This document shows, in pieces, positions 24,962-36,306 of a stretch of DNA of 64,000 bases. Numbering within the stretch: the stretch's first letter is position 1; each line of letters opens with the position of its first letter. The notes beneath the pieces are model-generated. The model was not told the DNA's origin. It saw only the letters and a program-made list of their open reading frames with translations, and made no database searches. The DNA is taken from the NCBI RefSeq assembly GCF_003633895.1, contig NZ_RBID01000017.1:36507-100506 (forward strand), in the 5' to 3' direction. The DNA is from Vogesella indigofera (lineage in GTDB: Bacteria > Pseudomonadota > Gammaproteobacteria > Burkholderiales > Chromobacteriaceae). A program made the translations under genes and the position numbers.

Positions 24962-26809
24962 TTACTTGGTTTCCGGCTTCCACACCTGGCCGATGGACAC
25001 GGCAGTCAGGCGGCGGCGACGGCCGTACCACAGGTTGACGATGCCGCGCGATACCAGCACCGCGGAGAACATCGAGGTCAGGATGCCGAGGCAGTGCACC
25101 ACGGCAAAGCCGCGTACCGGGCCGGAGCCGAATACCAGCAGCGCGATACCGGCGATCAGCGTGGTCACGTTCGAGTCGAGGATGGTGGCCCAGGCGTGGG
25201 CGTAACCGGCCTGGATCGCCGACTGCGGCGGCACGCCGTTGCGCAGCTCTTCGCGGATGCGTTCGTTGATCAGCACGTTGGCGTCGATGGCCATGCCCAG
25301 CGTCAGCGCGATCGCGGCGATGCCCGGCAGTGTCAGCGTCGCCTGCAGCATCGACAGCAGCGCGATCAGCATGAACAGGTTGACGCCGAGCGAGGCGACC
25401 GAGATCAGGCCGAATACGCGGTAGTACAGCACCATGAACACGGCGATGGCGGCAAAGCCCCACAGCGTGGCGCTGAAGCCCTTCTCGATGTTTTCCTTGC
25501 CCAGGCTCGGGCCGATGGTGCGTTCCTCGATGATGTTCATCGGGGCCGCCAGCGAGCCGGCGCGCAGCAGCAGGGCCACGTCGTTGGCTTCGGCCGGGTT
25601 CATGCTGCCGGAGATCTGCACGCGGCCGCCGCCGATTTCACTGCGGATCACCGGTGCGGTCACCACTTCGCTCTTGTTCTTCTCGACCAGTACCATCGCC
25701 ATGCGCTTGCCGATGTTTTCTGCGGTCAGGCTGCGGAAAATCTCGGCGCCGGTGCTGTCGAGGCCGATGTCCACCGAGGCGCCGCCATTCTGGTCAAAGC
25801 CGGGCTGGGCGGAGTTGATGTTGTCGCCGGTCAGCTCGACATCCTTCTTCAGCAGGATCTTCTGGATGCCCTGCGAGCTGGCTTCGTCCAGCAGCTCGTA
25901 GCCGGTCGGCACGTTGCCGGCCATCGCTTCGGCGACGCGCGACGGATCGTCTTCCACCATGCGTACCTGCAGCGTGGCGGTACGGCCGAGGATGTCCTTG
26001 GCCTTGGCGGTGTCCTGCACCCCCGGCAGCTGCACCACGATGCGGCTCGGGCCGGCTTGCTGGATCACCGGTTCGGCGACGCCCAGCTCGTTGACACGGT
26101 TGTGCAGGGTGGTGATGTTCTGCGACACGGCGTCGCTCTGGATGCGGGTGATCTCTTCCGGCTTCAGCGCGAGGCTAAGGCGGAACAGCTGGTCGTCACT
26201 GCTGAAGGTCAGCGACGGCAGGCTGCGCGCCAGCTTGTCGGCGGCGGCGTTCAGCGTTTCCTGGTCACGCAGCTGTACTTCCAGCGCGGTGTTGCCGGTG
26301 CGCTTGATGGCGCCGTAGCGGATCTTGGCGGTTTTCAGCTCGCGGCGGATGTCGCCGGCGTAGCGTTCCATGGTCTTGTCCACGGCCGCCTGCATGTCGA
26401 CTTCCAGCAGGAAGTGCACGCCGCCGCGCAGGTCGAGGCCGAGGAACATCGGGTTGGCGTGCAGCTTGCTCAGCCATTCCGGCGATGCCGCCAGCAGGTT
26501 CAACGCGATGATGTAGGTGTCGCCCAGCGCTTGCTGGATGATGTCGCGCGCCTTGATCTGCGTATCGGGATCGTTGAAGCGCACTTTCAGGCTGTTGCCG
26601 TCAAGGAACAGGCCGGCAGGCTTGATGCCCTGTTGCTGCAGTACGGTCTCCACCCGCGCCATCAGTGCCGTATCGACGGTAGCCGATTGGCGGGTGCTGG
26701 AGATTTGCACGGCAGGGGTTTCGCCAAAGAAATTGGGCAGGGTGTAGATTGTCGAGACAATCAGTACTACCGCAATGACGAGGTATTTCCAGATCGGGAA
26801 GCGGTTCAT
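24962..26809 (-). CDS. secD: Protein translocase subunit SecD
   Basis: SecD is the larger partner of SecF in proton-driven protein export. The 615-residue protein begins with a helix (LVIAVVLIVSTIYTLPNFFG), has the large periplasmic domain containing the conserved FLGLDLRGGVHFLLEVD (about residues 115-131) and ends with a six-helix domain (about 440-600) including GMAIDANVLINERIREEL. Length matches E. coli SecD (615). It lies 45 bases after yajC with a terminator-like hairpin between, and 12 bases before secF. Confidence 0.97.
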   Translation of the reverse strand: MNRFPIWKYLVIAVVLIVSTIYTLPNFFGETPAVQISSTRQSATVDTALMARVETVLQQQGIKPAGLFLDGNSLKVRFNDPDTQIKARDIIQQALGDTYIIALNLLAASPEWLSKLHANPMFLGLDLRGGVHFLLEVDMQAAVDKTMERYAGDIRRELKTAKIRYGAIKRTGNTALEVQLRDQETLNAAADKLARSLPSLTFSSDDQLFRLSLALKPEEITRIQSDAVSQNITTLHNRVNELGVAEPVIQQAGPSRIVVQLPGVQDTAKAKDILGRTATLQVRMVEDDPSRVAEAMAGNVPTGYELLDEASSQGIQKILLKKDVELTGDNINSAQPGFDQNGGASVDIGLDSTGAEIFRSLTAENIGKRMAMVLVEKNKSEVVTAPVIRSEIGGGRVQISGSMNPAEANDVALLLRAGSLAAPMNIIEERTIGPSLGKENIEKGFSATLWGFAAIAVFMVLYYRVFGLISVASLGVNLFMLIALLSMLQATLTLPGIAAIALTLGMAIDANVLINERIREELRNGVPPQSAIQAGYAHAWATILDSNVTTLIAGIALLVFGSGPVRGFAVVHCLGILTSMFSAVLVSRGIVNLWYGRRRRLTAVSIGQVWKPETK

Positions 26810-26822
26810 GGAGGCGGTAACA

Positions 26823-26847
26823 GGAAAAAGGGCCGCCAGGGCGGCCC
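26823..26847 (-). terminator. Terminator-like hairpin between yajC and secD
   Basis: GGGCCGC (26830-26836) pairs with GCGGCCC (26841-26847); on the minus strand the stem is followed by a five-T run (AAAAA at 26825-26829 on the plus strand). It lies inside the yajC-secD gap and probably causes partial termination, lowering secDF relative to yajC. Confidence 0.7.
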
Positions 26848-26854
26848 ATTGGGA

Positions 26855-27157
26855 TTACAGGGACTTGATGGTGCCTTTTTCCAGCTTGGCGGCAACGGCG
26901 CCACGCTGGACATTGATTTCCACGCCGTTGGCAATCTCGATCGCCAGGTACTGGTCACCAGCCTTGGTCACGCGGCCAACGATGCCACCTTGAGTTGCCA
27001 CTTCGTCACCCTTGTTGATTTCGGCCAGCATCTTCTGGTGTTCTTTCATTTTCTTCTGTTGCGGACGGATCAGCAGGAACCAGAACAAAACGAAAATCAC
27101 GATCATGGGCAAAAAGCCCATCAGGTCGAGGCCGCCGGCGGCGGAAGTATTGAACAT
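26855..27157 (-). CDS. yajC: Preprotein translocase subunit YajC
   Basis: YajC is a small single-helix membrane protein associated with the SecDF complex and the YidC insertase. The 100-residue product has one membrane helix (LMGFLPMIVIFVLFWFLLI, about residues 12-30) followed by the conserved RPQQKKMKEHQKML and the cytoplasmic beta-rich tail (GDEVATQGGIVGRVTKAGDQ). Length and motif match the family. It sits between tgt and secD, the order common to most proteobacteria. Confidence 0.97.
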   Translation of the reverse strand: MFNTSAAGGLDLMGFLPMIVIFVLFWFLLIRPQQKKMKEHQKMLAEINKGDEVATQGGIVGRVTKAGDQYLAIEIANGVEINVQRGAVAAKLEKGTIKSL

Positions 27158-27319
27158 CGATTGAGTCTCCCTGTTTTAAGTTGAATGCGGGTATTACGTG
27201 TGCAAGTGGCCGATTGTAGCCACGCTGCGGCTGATTTCCAACCATTGTGCCGAGATGCCGCTTTTGCAAGCGGCATGGCGGCGCGTGGCACGACATTACA
27301 CAGACAGCAGTTGGCCGCG

Positions 27320-28663
<1,344 letters not shown>

Positions 28664-28667
28664 TTAA

Positions 28668-28706
28668 ATGTTCAAGCGAACTACCACCACCCGTATCTCG
28701 CGATAA
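28668..28706 (+). CDS. Candidate thrS leader peptide (Thr attenuation)
   Basis: This 12-codon frame encodes MFKRTTTTRISR with four successive Thr codons (ACT ACC ACC ACC) and ends at TAA. GGAG lies 6 bases ahead of the ATG. It sits between tRNA-Val and an intrinsic terminator, upstream of threonyl-tRNA synthetase. That is the layout of a ribosome-mediated attenuator: shortage of charged tRNA-Thr would stall the ribosome on the Thr run and favour read-through into thrS. A strong early hairpin overlaps the Thr/Arg codons: CCCGTAT (28690-28696) with ATACGGG (28716-28722), with CTCG/CGAG pairing inside. GAGCC (28711-28715) could instead pair with GGCTC (28768-28772) in the terminator stem. The mechanism is inferred. 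Confidence 0.75.
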   Translation: MFKRTTTTRISR

Positions 28707-28760
28707 AACCGAGCCATACGGGGGGCCTTTAAAATTAAAGGAACACTCCAAGCAAACCAA

Positions 28761-28790
28761 AAAGTGCGGCTCAAGCCGCACTTTTTTTTT
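28761..28790 (+). terminator. Intrinsic terminator / attenuator before thrS
   Basis: AAAGTGCGGC (28761-28770) and GCCGCACTTT (28775-28784) form a perfect 10-bp stem on the loop TCAA, followed by a long T run. It ends the tRNA-Val transcript and stands 42 bases before thrS, so read-through must be regulated or thrS would be poorly expressed. Confidence 0.9.
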
Positions 28791-28831
28791 GGATTTTTGT
28801 CGTCCACCTTCACTTTAAAGCTGGAGTTGCT

Positions 28832-30733
28832 ATGCCTGACATTCGCCTGCCCGACGGTTCCATCCGTTCCTTCGACAAGCCGGTAACGGTGCACGAAGTG
28901 GCTGCGTCCATCGGTACCGGTCTTGCGCGCGCGGCGCTGGCTGGTCGCGTGGACGGCCAACTGGTTGACACTTCCTATCTGATTGCGGCCAACGTTGATC
29001 TGGCCATCATTACCGAGAAAGACGCGGACGGCCTGTCCATCATCCGTCACTCCACCGCCCACCTGCTGGCGTATGCGGTGAAAGAGCTGTTCCCGGAGGC
29101 GCAGGTCACCATCGGGCCGGAGATCGAAAACGGCTTTTACTACGATTTCGCCTACAAGCGTCCGTTCACGCCGGAAGACCTGGTGGCGATCGAGAAGAAG
29201 ATGACCGAGTTGGCGAAGAAGGACATCCCGGTCGAGCGCTACGAGCTGCCGCGTGACGAGGCGATTGCCTACTTCAAGAGCATCGGCGAGGCGTACAAGG
29301 CCGAGATCATCGAGTCCATTCCGCAGGGTGAGGTGCTGAGCCTGTACCGCGAAGGCGAGTTCACCGACCTGTGTCGCGGTCCGCACGTGCCGTCCACCGG
29401 CAAGCTGAAGGTGTTCAAGCTGATGAAGGTGGCCGGTGCCTACTGGCGCGGCGACAGCAACAACGAGATGCTGCAGCGTATCTACGGCACCGCCTGGCAG
29501 AAGAAGGAAGACCTGGAGCAGTACCTGTTCATGCTGGAAGAGGCGGAAAAGCGCGACCATCGCAAGCTGGGTCGCCAGCTGGACCTGTTCCACCTGCAGG
29601 ACGAGGCGCCGGGCATGGTGTTCTGGCACCCGAAAGGCTGGGCGCTGTGGCAGAGCATCGAACAGTACATGCGCAAGACGCTGACCGAAGCCGGCTACCA
29701 GGAAATCCGCACCCCGATGGTGATGGATCGCGTGCTGTGGGAAAAGTCCGGCCACTGGGAAAACTACCGTGAAGGCATGTTCACCACCGAGTCGGAAAAG
29801 CGCGACTACGCGGTGAAGCCGATGAATTGCCCGGGCCACGTGCAGGTGTTCAACCAGGGGTTGCGTTCCTACCGCGACCTGCCGATGCGGCTGGCCGAAT
29901 TCGGTGCCTGTCACCGCAACGAGCCGTCCGGCGCGCTGCACGGCATCATGCGTGTACGCGGCTTCGTGCAGGACGATGCCCACATTTTCTGTACCGAAGA
30001 GCAGATCATCGAGGAGGCGCGTGCCTTCAACGAGCTGACCATGGCGGTGTACAAGCGCTTCGGCTTCGACAAGGTGGCGATCAAGCTGTCGTTGCGTCCG
30101 GAAAAGTACGCTGGCACGCTGGAAACTTGGGATCGTGCCGAAGAGGGCCTGCGCGAGGCGCTGCGCGCCTGTGGCGTGGAGTGGGAAGAGCTGCCGGGCG
30201 AGGGCGCGTTCTACGGTCCGAAGATCGAGTATCACATCAAGGACGCGCTGGGCCGTTCCTGGCAGTGCGGTACCCTGCAGCTGGACTACGTGCTGCCGGA
30301 GCGTCTCGGCGCCGAGTATGTCACCGAGGATAACGGCCGTGCCCGTCCGGTGATGCTGCACCGCGCGATTCTGGGTTCGCTGGAGCGTTTCATCGGCATC
30401 CTGATCGAAAACCACGCCGGTGTTTTCCCGCTGTGGCTGGCGCCGGTGCAGATGGTGGTGATGAATATCACCAGCGCACAGGCCGATTATGCTGCGGATG
30501 TGGCAACCAGTTTGCGTAAACTGGGTTACAAAGTCGATCTTGACTTGAGAAACGAAAAGATCGGCTATAAAATCCGCGAGCACAGCCTGCAGAAGCTCCC
30601 TTACCAGGTCGTCATCGGCGACAAGGAAAAAGAGGGCGGGCTGGTGGCCGTACGTGCTCGCGGCGAGGATCTGGGTCAGATGACTCTGCAAGCCTTTGCC
30701 GACCACCTGCAAGCCGCGATGGCTCAGGTCTGA
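28832..30733 (+). CDS. thrS: Threonyl-tRNA synthetase
   Basis: ThrS charges tRNA-Thr and removes mischarged serine. The 633-residue protein has an N-terminal TGS domain (residues 1-60), the editing domain with HSTAH (about 72-76), and the class II catalytic core. In the core are the zinc-site segment [10 protein letters not shown], motif 2 at about [17 protein letters not shown] and motif 3 near [15 protein letters not shown]-terminal anticodon-binding domain follows (about 535-633). The ATG at 28832 is preceded by GGAG. It heads the conserved thrS-infC-rpmI-rplT-pheST-ihfA cluster and is preceded by the candidate Thr attenuator. The dispersed word is in frame at 28984-28993 (I-A-A-N). Confidence 0.98.
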   Translation: MPDIRLPDGSIRSFDKPVTVHEVAASIGTGLARAALAGRVDGQLVDTSYLIAANVDLAIITEKDADGLSIIRHSTAHLLAYAVKELFPEAQVTIGPEIENGFYYDFAYKRPFTPEDLVAIEKKMTELAKKDIPVERYELPRDEAIAYFKSIGEAYKAEIIESIPQGEVLSLYREGEFTDLCRGPHVPSTGKLKVFKLMKVAGAYWRGDSNNEMLQRIYGTAWQKKEDLEQYLFMLEEAEKRDHRKLGRQLDLFHLQDEAPGMVFWHPKGWALWQSIEQYMRKTLTEAGYQEIRTPMVMDRVLWEKSGHWENYREGMFTTESEKRDYAVKPMNCPGHVQVFNQGLRSYRDLPMRLAEFGACHRNEPSGALHGIMRVRGFVQDDAHIFCTEEQIIEEARAFNELTMAVYKRFGFDKVAIKLSLRPEKYAGTLETWDRAEEGLREALRACGVEWEELPGEGAFYGPKIEYHIKDALGRSWQCGTLQLDYVLPERLGAEYVTEDNGRARPVMLHRAILGSLERFIGILIENHAGVFPLWLAPVQMVVMNITSAQADYAADVATSLRKLGYKVDLDLRNEKIGYKIREHSLQKLPYQVVIGDKEKEGGLVAVRARGEDLGQMTLQAFADHLQAAMAQV

Positions 30734-30774
30734 GTGCCTACGGGTACGATCACTAAACTACAGGAGTATTGGCT

Positions 30775-31293
30775 ATAGCTCAGGAACGCGAACCACGGAT
30801 CAATGGCGAAATTACCGCCCGCGAGATCCGTCTGGTAGGAGAAGAAGGCGAGCAGCTCGGTATCGTCAGTCTGCGTGAAGGTCTGGCGCTGGCGGAAGAA
30901 CGCGACGTTGATCTGGTGGAAATTTCGCCGACGGCCCAGCCGCCGGTGGTCAAGCTGATGGACTACGGCAAGTACAAGTACGAGCAGTCCAAGAAGCGCC
31001 ACGAAGCGAAGCAGAAGCAGAAGCAGATCCAGATCAAGGAAATCAAGTTCCGTCCGGGTACTGACGATGGCGACTACAACGTCAAGCTGCGTAACCTGAT
31101 CCGCTTCCTCACTGAAGGTGACAAAGCCAAGGTAACCCTGCGTTTCCGTGGTCGTGAGATGGCTCACCAGGATATCGGTCTCGCGCTGCTCAAGCGCGTG
31201 GAAGCCGATTTGGCGGAAGTGGGTACGGTCGAGCAGTTCCCGCGACTGGAAGGCCGCCAAATGGTCATGATGATTGCCCCGAAAAAGAAATAA
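30775..31293 (+). CDS. infC: Translation initiation factor IF-3, probable AUA start
   Basis: IF-3 binds the 30S subunit, keeps it free of 50S and rejects non-standard start codons. The 172-residue product has the N-terminal domain ([20 protein letters not shown]), a Lys/Gln-rich linker (about 75-90) and the C-terminal domain ending [13 protein letters not shown]. No ATG, GTG or TTG lies at a usable distance. AGGAG (30762-30766) is 8 bases before ATA at 30775, and translation from there gives M-A-Q-E-R-E, the family N-terminus. A TTG at 30769 is in frame but only two bases from the ribosome site. Rare start codons in infC are known to permit autoregulation by IF-3. Confidence 0.9.
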   Translation: MAQEREPRINGEITAREIRLVGEEGEQLGIVSLREGLALAEERDVDLVEISPTAQPPVVKLMDYGKYKYEQSKKRHEAKQKQKQIQIKEIKFRPGTDDGDYNVKLRNLIRFLTEGDKAKVTLRFRGREMAHQDIGLALLKRVEADLAEVGTVEQFPRLEGRQMVMMIAPKKK

Positions 31294-31298
31294 TCGGG

Positions 31299-31364
31299 TA
31301 TAATCATCAACTTCTTCACGGCAGGCTCGCCTGCCGTGTTGATTTTGTAGGCCGGTAACGGCCT
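31299..31364 (+). promoter_or_regulatory. Promoter-like box and two hairpins between infC and rpmI
   Basis: TATAAT (31299-31304) is a perfect -10 hexamer; TTGCCC (31274-31279) is a possible -35 at a long 19-base spacing. Two hairpins follow: CACGGCAGG/CCTGCCGTG (31317-31325 with 31330-31338, loop CTCG) and AGGCCG/CGGCCT (31349-31354 with 31359-31364, loop GTAA). The first may partly terminate; the region may also hold the operator at which ribosomal protein L20 represses rpmI-rplT in other bacteria. That last role is inference. Confidence 0.5.
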
Positions 31365-31446
31365 GCAGCAAAAGCGTGACGCAGTGGTTTTAAGTGCCTT
31401 TGGCCACCCTGGGTCTAATCTAACGAAAATTCAGCAGGAGCATTCC

Positions 31447-31644
31447 ATGCCGAAAATGAAAACCAAGTCGAGCGCGAAGAAGCGTCTCAAAGTATTGGGC
31501 AACGGTGGTGTCAAGCGCTCTATGGCGTTCAAGCGTCATATCCTGACCAAGAAAACCACCAAAACCAAACGTCAATTGCGCGGTACTGCCATGGTAGATA
31601 GCACCAACATGGCTTCCGTTCGCAAAATGATGCCCTACGCTTAA
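31447..31644 (+). CDS. rpmI: 50S ribosomal protein L35
   Basis: This 65-residue basic protein has the complete L35 sequence pattern ([46 protein letters not shown]). The ATG at 31447 follows AGGAG and matches the family start; the frame upstream is open but non-coding. It is part of the infC-rpmI-rplT group and is followed 11 bases later by rplT. Confidence 0.98.
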   Translation: MPKMKTKSSAKKRLKVLGNGGVKRSMAFKRHILTKKTTKTKRQLRGTAMVDSTNMASVRKMMPYA

Positions 31645-31655
31645 GGAGATAATTC

Positions 31656-32012
31656 ATGCCACGCGTAAAACGCGGTGTAACCGCACGTGCTCGTCACAAG
31701 AAAATCTTAGCTCTGGCGAAAGGCTATCGCGGCCGCCGGAAGAACGTCTATCGCATCGCCAAACAGGCGGTGATGAAAGCCGGTCAGTACGCCTACCGCG
31801 ACCGTCGCCAGAAAAAGCGTCAGTTCCGTCAACTGTGGATTGCTCGTATCAACGCCGCTTCGCGTGAAAACGGCCTGCCATACAGCAAGTTCATGAACGG
31901 CCTGAAGAAAGCGCTGATCGAAATCGACCGTAAGGTCCTGGCTGATCTGGCCGTGTTCGATAAGCCGGCATTTGCTCAAATCGTTGAAAAAGCAAAAGCC
32001 GCCCTCGCTTAA
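31656..32012 (+). CDS. rplT: 50S ribosomal protein L20
   Basis: L20 is needed for early assembly of the large subunit and binds 23S rRNA through a long basic N-terminal extension. The 118-residue product ([19 protein letters not shown] to [18 protein letters not shown]) matches the family end to end. AAGGAG precedes the ATG. In relatives L20 also represses translation of rpmI and rplT by binding their mRNA. A strong terminator follows. Confidence 0.98.
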   Translation: MPRVKRGVTARARHKKILALAKGYRGRRKNVYRIAKQAVMKAGQYAYRDRRQKKRQFRQLWIARINAASRENGLPYSKFMNGLKKALIEIDRKVLADLAVFDKPAFAQIVEKAKAALA

Positions 32013-32024
32013 GCGCTGGATACT

Positions 32025-32055
32025 AAAAAGGGAGGCTGATGCCTCCCTTTTTTTT
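32025..32055 (+). terminator. rplT intrinsic terminator
   Basis: A 12-bp stem (32025-32036 with 32041-32052, loop TGAT) is followed by T residues. It separates the ribosomal protein genes from pheS, so pheST either depends on read-through or has its own promoter in the 75 bases before it. Confidence 0.92.
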
Positions 32056-32077
32056 CGATCTTCCCCAAGATGGCTGA

Positions 32078-33115
<1,038 letters not shown>

Positions 33116-33133
33116 TCGCGACGGAGACTCATC

Positions 33134-35494
33134 ATGCAATTTTCCGAACAATGGCTGCGCAGCCGCGTTAACCCGTCGCTGAGCACCGACCAGCTGTCCT
33201 ACCTGCTGACCATGGCCGGCCTGGAAGTGGAAGAAGTCAACGCCGCCGCCCCCGCTTTCAGCGGCGTGGTGATTGGCGAAGTGAAAGAATGTGAAAAGCA
33301 CGAGAACGCCGACCGCCTGCGCGTGACCAAGGTCGATGTCGGTACCGGCGAGCTGGTGCAGATCGTGTGCGGCGCCCCGAACGTGGCCGTAGGCGTGAAG
33401 GTGCCGTGCGCGCTGCCGGGCGCCATCCTGCCGGGCGATTTCCGGATCAAGCCGACCAAGATGCGCGGCGTGGAGTCCGGCGGCATGCTGTGCTCCGGCA
33501 AGGAGCTGGGCGTGCCGGACGAGGCCGATGGCCTGATGCTGCTGCCGGCCGACGCGCCGGTAGGCCACAACATCCGCGACTATCTGGGTCTGGATGACAG
33601 CCTGTTCACGCTGAAGATCACGCCGAACCGTGCCGACTGCCTGTCGGTGCGCGGTATTGCCCGCGAAGTGGCGGCACTGACCGGCAGCGCGCTGACGGCT
33701 TGGGACATCGCCGCGGTGGCACCGCAAACCGACAGCAAGCTGACGGTCAGCATTGCCGACAACGCACCGTGCGGCCGCTATGTTGGCCGCGTGCTGAAGA
33801 ACGTGAACGCCGCCGCGCCGACGCCGGAGTGGATGAAGCGCCGCCTGGAGCGTTCCGGCCTGCGTTCCATCTCCGCCATCGTCGACATCACCAACTACAT
33901 CCTGCTGGAGCAGGGCCAGCCGATGCACGCGTTTGATCTGGACAAGATCGACGGCGGCATTACCGTGCGCATGGCCGCTGCCGGCGAGAAGCTGGTGTGC
34001 CTGAACGAAAAAGAAATCGAGCTGACGCCGGAGCTGATGGTGATCGCCGATGCCGCCAAGCCGCTGGCCATCGCCGGCATCATGGGCGGCCTCGACAGCG
34101 GCGTGACCACCGCCAGCCGCGACATCTTCCTGGAAAGTGCCTTCTTCCAGCCGGAAGCCATCGCCGGCAAGGCGCGTGCACTGGGTTTCGGTTCCGACTC
34201 CAGCTACCGCTACGAGCGTGGCGTGGATTTCGCGCTGCAGACCGAAGCCATCGAGCGCGCCACCGCGCTGGTGCTGGACATCTGCGGTGGCGAGCCCGGC
34301 CCGCTGACCGAAACCGTGTCGGCGCTGCCGGCGCGCGCCAGTGTGGCGGTGCGTACCGCCCGCGTTGCCAAGGTACTGGGCGTGACCCTGGCTGCAGACG
34401 AGATCGCCGCCATCTTCACCCGCCTCGGCCTGTCGTTCGAGCAGAACGCCGACGGCTTCGTGGTCAGCGCGCCGAGCTTCCGCTTCGATATCGCGATCGA
34501 GGAAGACCTGATCGAGGAAATCGCCCGCGTCTATGGCTACGACAATATCCCGGCCAACGCCCCGGTCGCCGCGCAAACCATGCTGCCGCAACCGGAAGGC
34601 CTGCGCGTGCGCAGCGAGGTGCGCCGCCTGCTGGCCGGCCGCGATTTCCAGGAAATCGTCAGCTACGCCTTCGTGGAAGAGAAGTGGGAGCGCGATTTCG
34701 CCGGCAATACCAACCCGGTACGCCTGATCAACCCGATTGCCAGCCAGATGAGTGTGATGCGCTCCAGCCTGATCGGCGGTCTGGTGGACACCCTTGCGGC
34801 CAACCTTAACCGCAAGCACAGCCGTGTGCGCGTGTTCGAGATCGCCCGCGTGTTCCACAAACAAGCCGACGGCAGCGTGCAGCAGCCGGAAGTGGTCGCC
34901 GGCCTGGCGCACGGTAGCCGTGTCGACGAGCAGTGGGGCAGCAAGGCCGAGCGCGTCGATTTCTACGACATCAAGGCCGACGTCGAGGCGCTGCTCTATC
35001 CGCGCGTCGCCGAATACCGCAAGGCCGCGCACCCGGCCTTCCACCCGGGCCGTTGTGCCGAGGTGCTGCTGGATGGCGCCGTGGTCGGCGTGCTGGGCGA
35101 GCTGCACCCGCAGTGGGTACAGGCTTACGGCCTGACCAACGCACCGGTGCTGTTCGAGCTGGCGGCCTGCGCCGCCGAACAGGTTGGCCGCGTCAAGCTG
35201 GCGCCGGTCAGCAAGTTCCAGCCGGTGCGTCGTGACCTGGCGCTGGTGGTAGCGGAAGAGGTGAGCGCCGCCACGCTGCAGCAGGCGATGCTGGCAGTCG
35301 CGCCTGAGTCTGTGCGCGAGCTGGCACTGTTCGACCTCTACCGCGGCAAGGGCGTGGACGAGGGCAAGAAGAGCCTGGCGTTCCGCATCGTGCTGCAGGC
35401 GGCCGACCGCACCCTGGTCGACGATGAAGTCGAGCAAGTGGTGGCCGCAATGCTGGCGGCCGCCGAAGCGGCCGGTGCCGTACTGCGCGCCTGA
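33134..35494 (+). CDS. pheT: Phenylalanyl-tRNA synthetase beta subunit
   Basis: PheT supplies tRNA-binding and editing functions to the enzyme. The 786-residue protein shows the full domain order: an N-terminal OB-fold tRNA-binding domain (about 40-150, GEVKECEKHENADRLRV), the B3/B4 editing domain (about 210-390), B5 (about 400-475), the degenerate catalytic core (about 480-680) and a C-terminal ferredoxin-like anticodon-binding domain (about 692-786). CGGAG lies before the ATG. ihfA follows after a terminator. The dispersed word is at 34795-34804 (L-A-A-N-L). Confidence 0.98.
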   Translation: MQFSEQWLRSRVNPSLSTDQLSYLLTMAGLEVEEVNAAAPAFSGVVIGEVKECEKHENADRLRVTKVDVGTGELVQIVCGAPNVAVGVKVPCALPGAILPGDFRIKPTKMRGVESGGMLCSGKELGVPDEADGLMLLPADAPVGHNIRDYLGLDDSLFTLKITPNRADCLSVRGIAREVAALTGSALTAWDIAAVAPQTDSKLTVSIADNAPCGRYVGRVLKNVNAAAPTPEWMKRRLERSGLRSISAIVDITNYILLEQGQPMHAFDLDKIDGGITVRMAAAGEKLVCLNEKEIELTPELMVIADAAKPLAIAGIMGGLDSGVTTASRDIFLESAFFQPEAIAGKARALGFGSDSSYRYERGVDFALQTEAIERATALVLDICGGEPGPLTETVSALPARASVAVRTARVAKVLGVTLAADEIAAIFTRLGLSFEQNADGFVVSAPSFRFDIAIEEDLIEEIARVYGYDNIPANAPVAAQTMLPQPEGLRVRSEVRRLLAGRDFQEIVSYAFVEEKWERDFAGNTNPVRLINPIASQMSVMRSSLIGGLVDTLAANLNRKHSRVRVFEIARVFHKQADGSVQQPEVVAGLAHGSRVDEQWGSKAERVDFYDIKADVEALLYPRVAEYRKAAHPAFHPGRCAEVLLDGAVVGVLGELHPQWVQAYGLTNAPVLFELAACAAEQVGRVKLAPVSKFQPVRRDLALVVAEEVSAATLQQAMLAVAPESVRELALFDLYRGKGVDEGKKSLAFRIVLQAADRTLVDDEVEQVVAAMLAAAEAAGAVLRA

Positions 35495-35507
35495 TTCATT
35501 TCTGTTG

Positions 35508-35534
35508 GCCACCCGCCGGGCGGGTGGCGTTTTA
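35508..35534 (+). terminator. Hairpin terminator after pheT
   Basis: GCCACCCG (35508-35515) pairs with CGGGTGGC (35521-35528) across CCGGG and is followed by GTTTTAT. It is 13 bases past pheT and 26 bases before ihfA, so it likely only partly ends transcription. Confidence 0.75.
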
Positions 35535-35559
35535 TCTGATGTTGTAGTGAGGAATTGTC

Positions 35560-35862
35560 ATGACTTTGACCAAAGCCGAGTTGGCCGATCTGTTGTTCGA
35601 CAAGGTGGGCCTGAACAAGCGCGAAGCCAAGGACATGGTGGAGTCGTTCTTTGAAGAAATCCGCTCCACCCTGGAAACGGGCACCAGCGTCAAGTTGTCC
35701 GGTTTCGGTAATTTCCAGTTGCGCGACAAGCCGCAGCGCCCGGGGCGTAACCCGAAAACCGGCGAAGAGATTCCCATCACCGCCCGACGCGTGGTAACTT
35801 TCCATGCAAGTCAGAAACTCAAGGGAATGGTTGAACAACATCATGCAAATACCCAAGGCTGA
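35560..35862 (+). CDS. ihfA: Integration host factor alpha subunit
   Basis: IHF-alpha forms the IHF heterodimer that sharply bends DNA at specific sites in transcription, replication and recombination. The 100-residue protein ([20 protein letters not shown] to [14 protein letters not shown]) has the DNA-binding arm [17 protein letters not shown] with the intercalating proline. It follows pheT as in most gamma- and betaproteobacteria. Its last 20 bases overlap the start of the merR-type gene, suggesting translational coupling. Confidence 0.97.
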   Translation: MTLTKAELADLLFDKVGLNKREAKDMVESFFEEIRSTLETGTSVKLSGFGNFQLRDKPQRPGRNPKTGEEIPITARRVVTFHASQKLKGMVEQHHANTQG

Positions 35863-36190
35863 GCTTCCTGCCATTCCGGCCAAACGCTATTTCACCATCG
35901 GTGAAGTCAGCGAGCTGACCGGCGTCAAGCAGCATGTACTGCGCTATTGGGAGCAGGAGTTTTCCGAGCTGCGCAACGTCAAGCGCCGCGGCAACCGTCG
36001 CTACTACCAGCACCGCGAGGTCTTGCTGGTGCGTCGCATCCGTTCCCTGCTCTACGACGACGGTTTCACGCTGCATGGTGCCCGCCAGCGCCTGGAAGGC
36101 GATCAGCCGGCCCCGGCCACCGCCGGCGAAGTGCGCAAGGAGCTGCAGGCCATCCTGGACTGGCTGGATCTGAGCCTTGGCAAAGACTGA
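35843..36190 (+). CDS. MerR family transcriptional regulator
   Basis: The 115-residue protein is a short MerR-type regulator. The N-terminal winged helix-turn-helix ([20 protein letters not shown], then WEQEF) is followed by the second wing ([20 protein letters not shown]) and a short C-terminal helix, with no cysteine-rich effector domain. A MerR-type gene follows ihfA in many proteobacteria, but its targets are unknown to me. The ATG at 35843 lies inside the ihfA reading frame, overlapping by 20 bases. The end of the gene also contains the tRNA-Pro promoter. Confidence 0.9.
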   Translation: MQIPKAELPAIPAKRYFTIGEVSELTGVKQHVLRYWEQEFSELRNVKRRGNRRYYQHREVLLVRRIRSLLYDDGFTLHGARQRLEGDQPAPATAGEVRKELQAILDWLDLSLGKD

Positions 36191-36205
36191 ATAACTGTTT
36201 ATAAT
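36177..36205 (+). promoter_or_regulatory. tRNA-Pro promoter
   Basis: TTGGCA (36177-36182), a 17-base spacer and a perfect TATAAT (36200-36205). The -35 box lies in the last codons of the merR-type gene. The mature tRNA begins 14 bases downstream of the -10. Confidence 0.88.
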
Positions 36206-36218
36206 TTTTGCCTTGAGT

Positions 36219-36295
36219 CGGAGTGTGGCGCAGCCCGGTAGCGCACTTGCATGGGGTGCAAGGGGTCGAAGGTTCGAATCCTTTCACTCCGACCA
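36219..36295 (+). tRNA. tRNA-Pro (anticodon GGG)
   Basis: The 77-base gene has acceptor stem CGGAGTG with CACTCCG, anticodon arm CTTGC-ATGGGGT-GCAAG with anticodon GGG, T-loop GGTTCGAATCC and encoded CCA. Confidence 0.97.
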
Positions 36296-36306
36296 AAAAA
36301 TCATTC

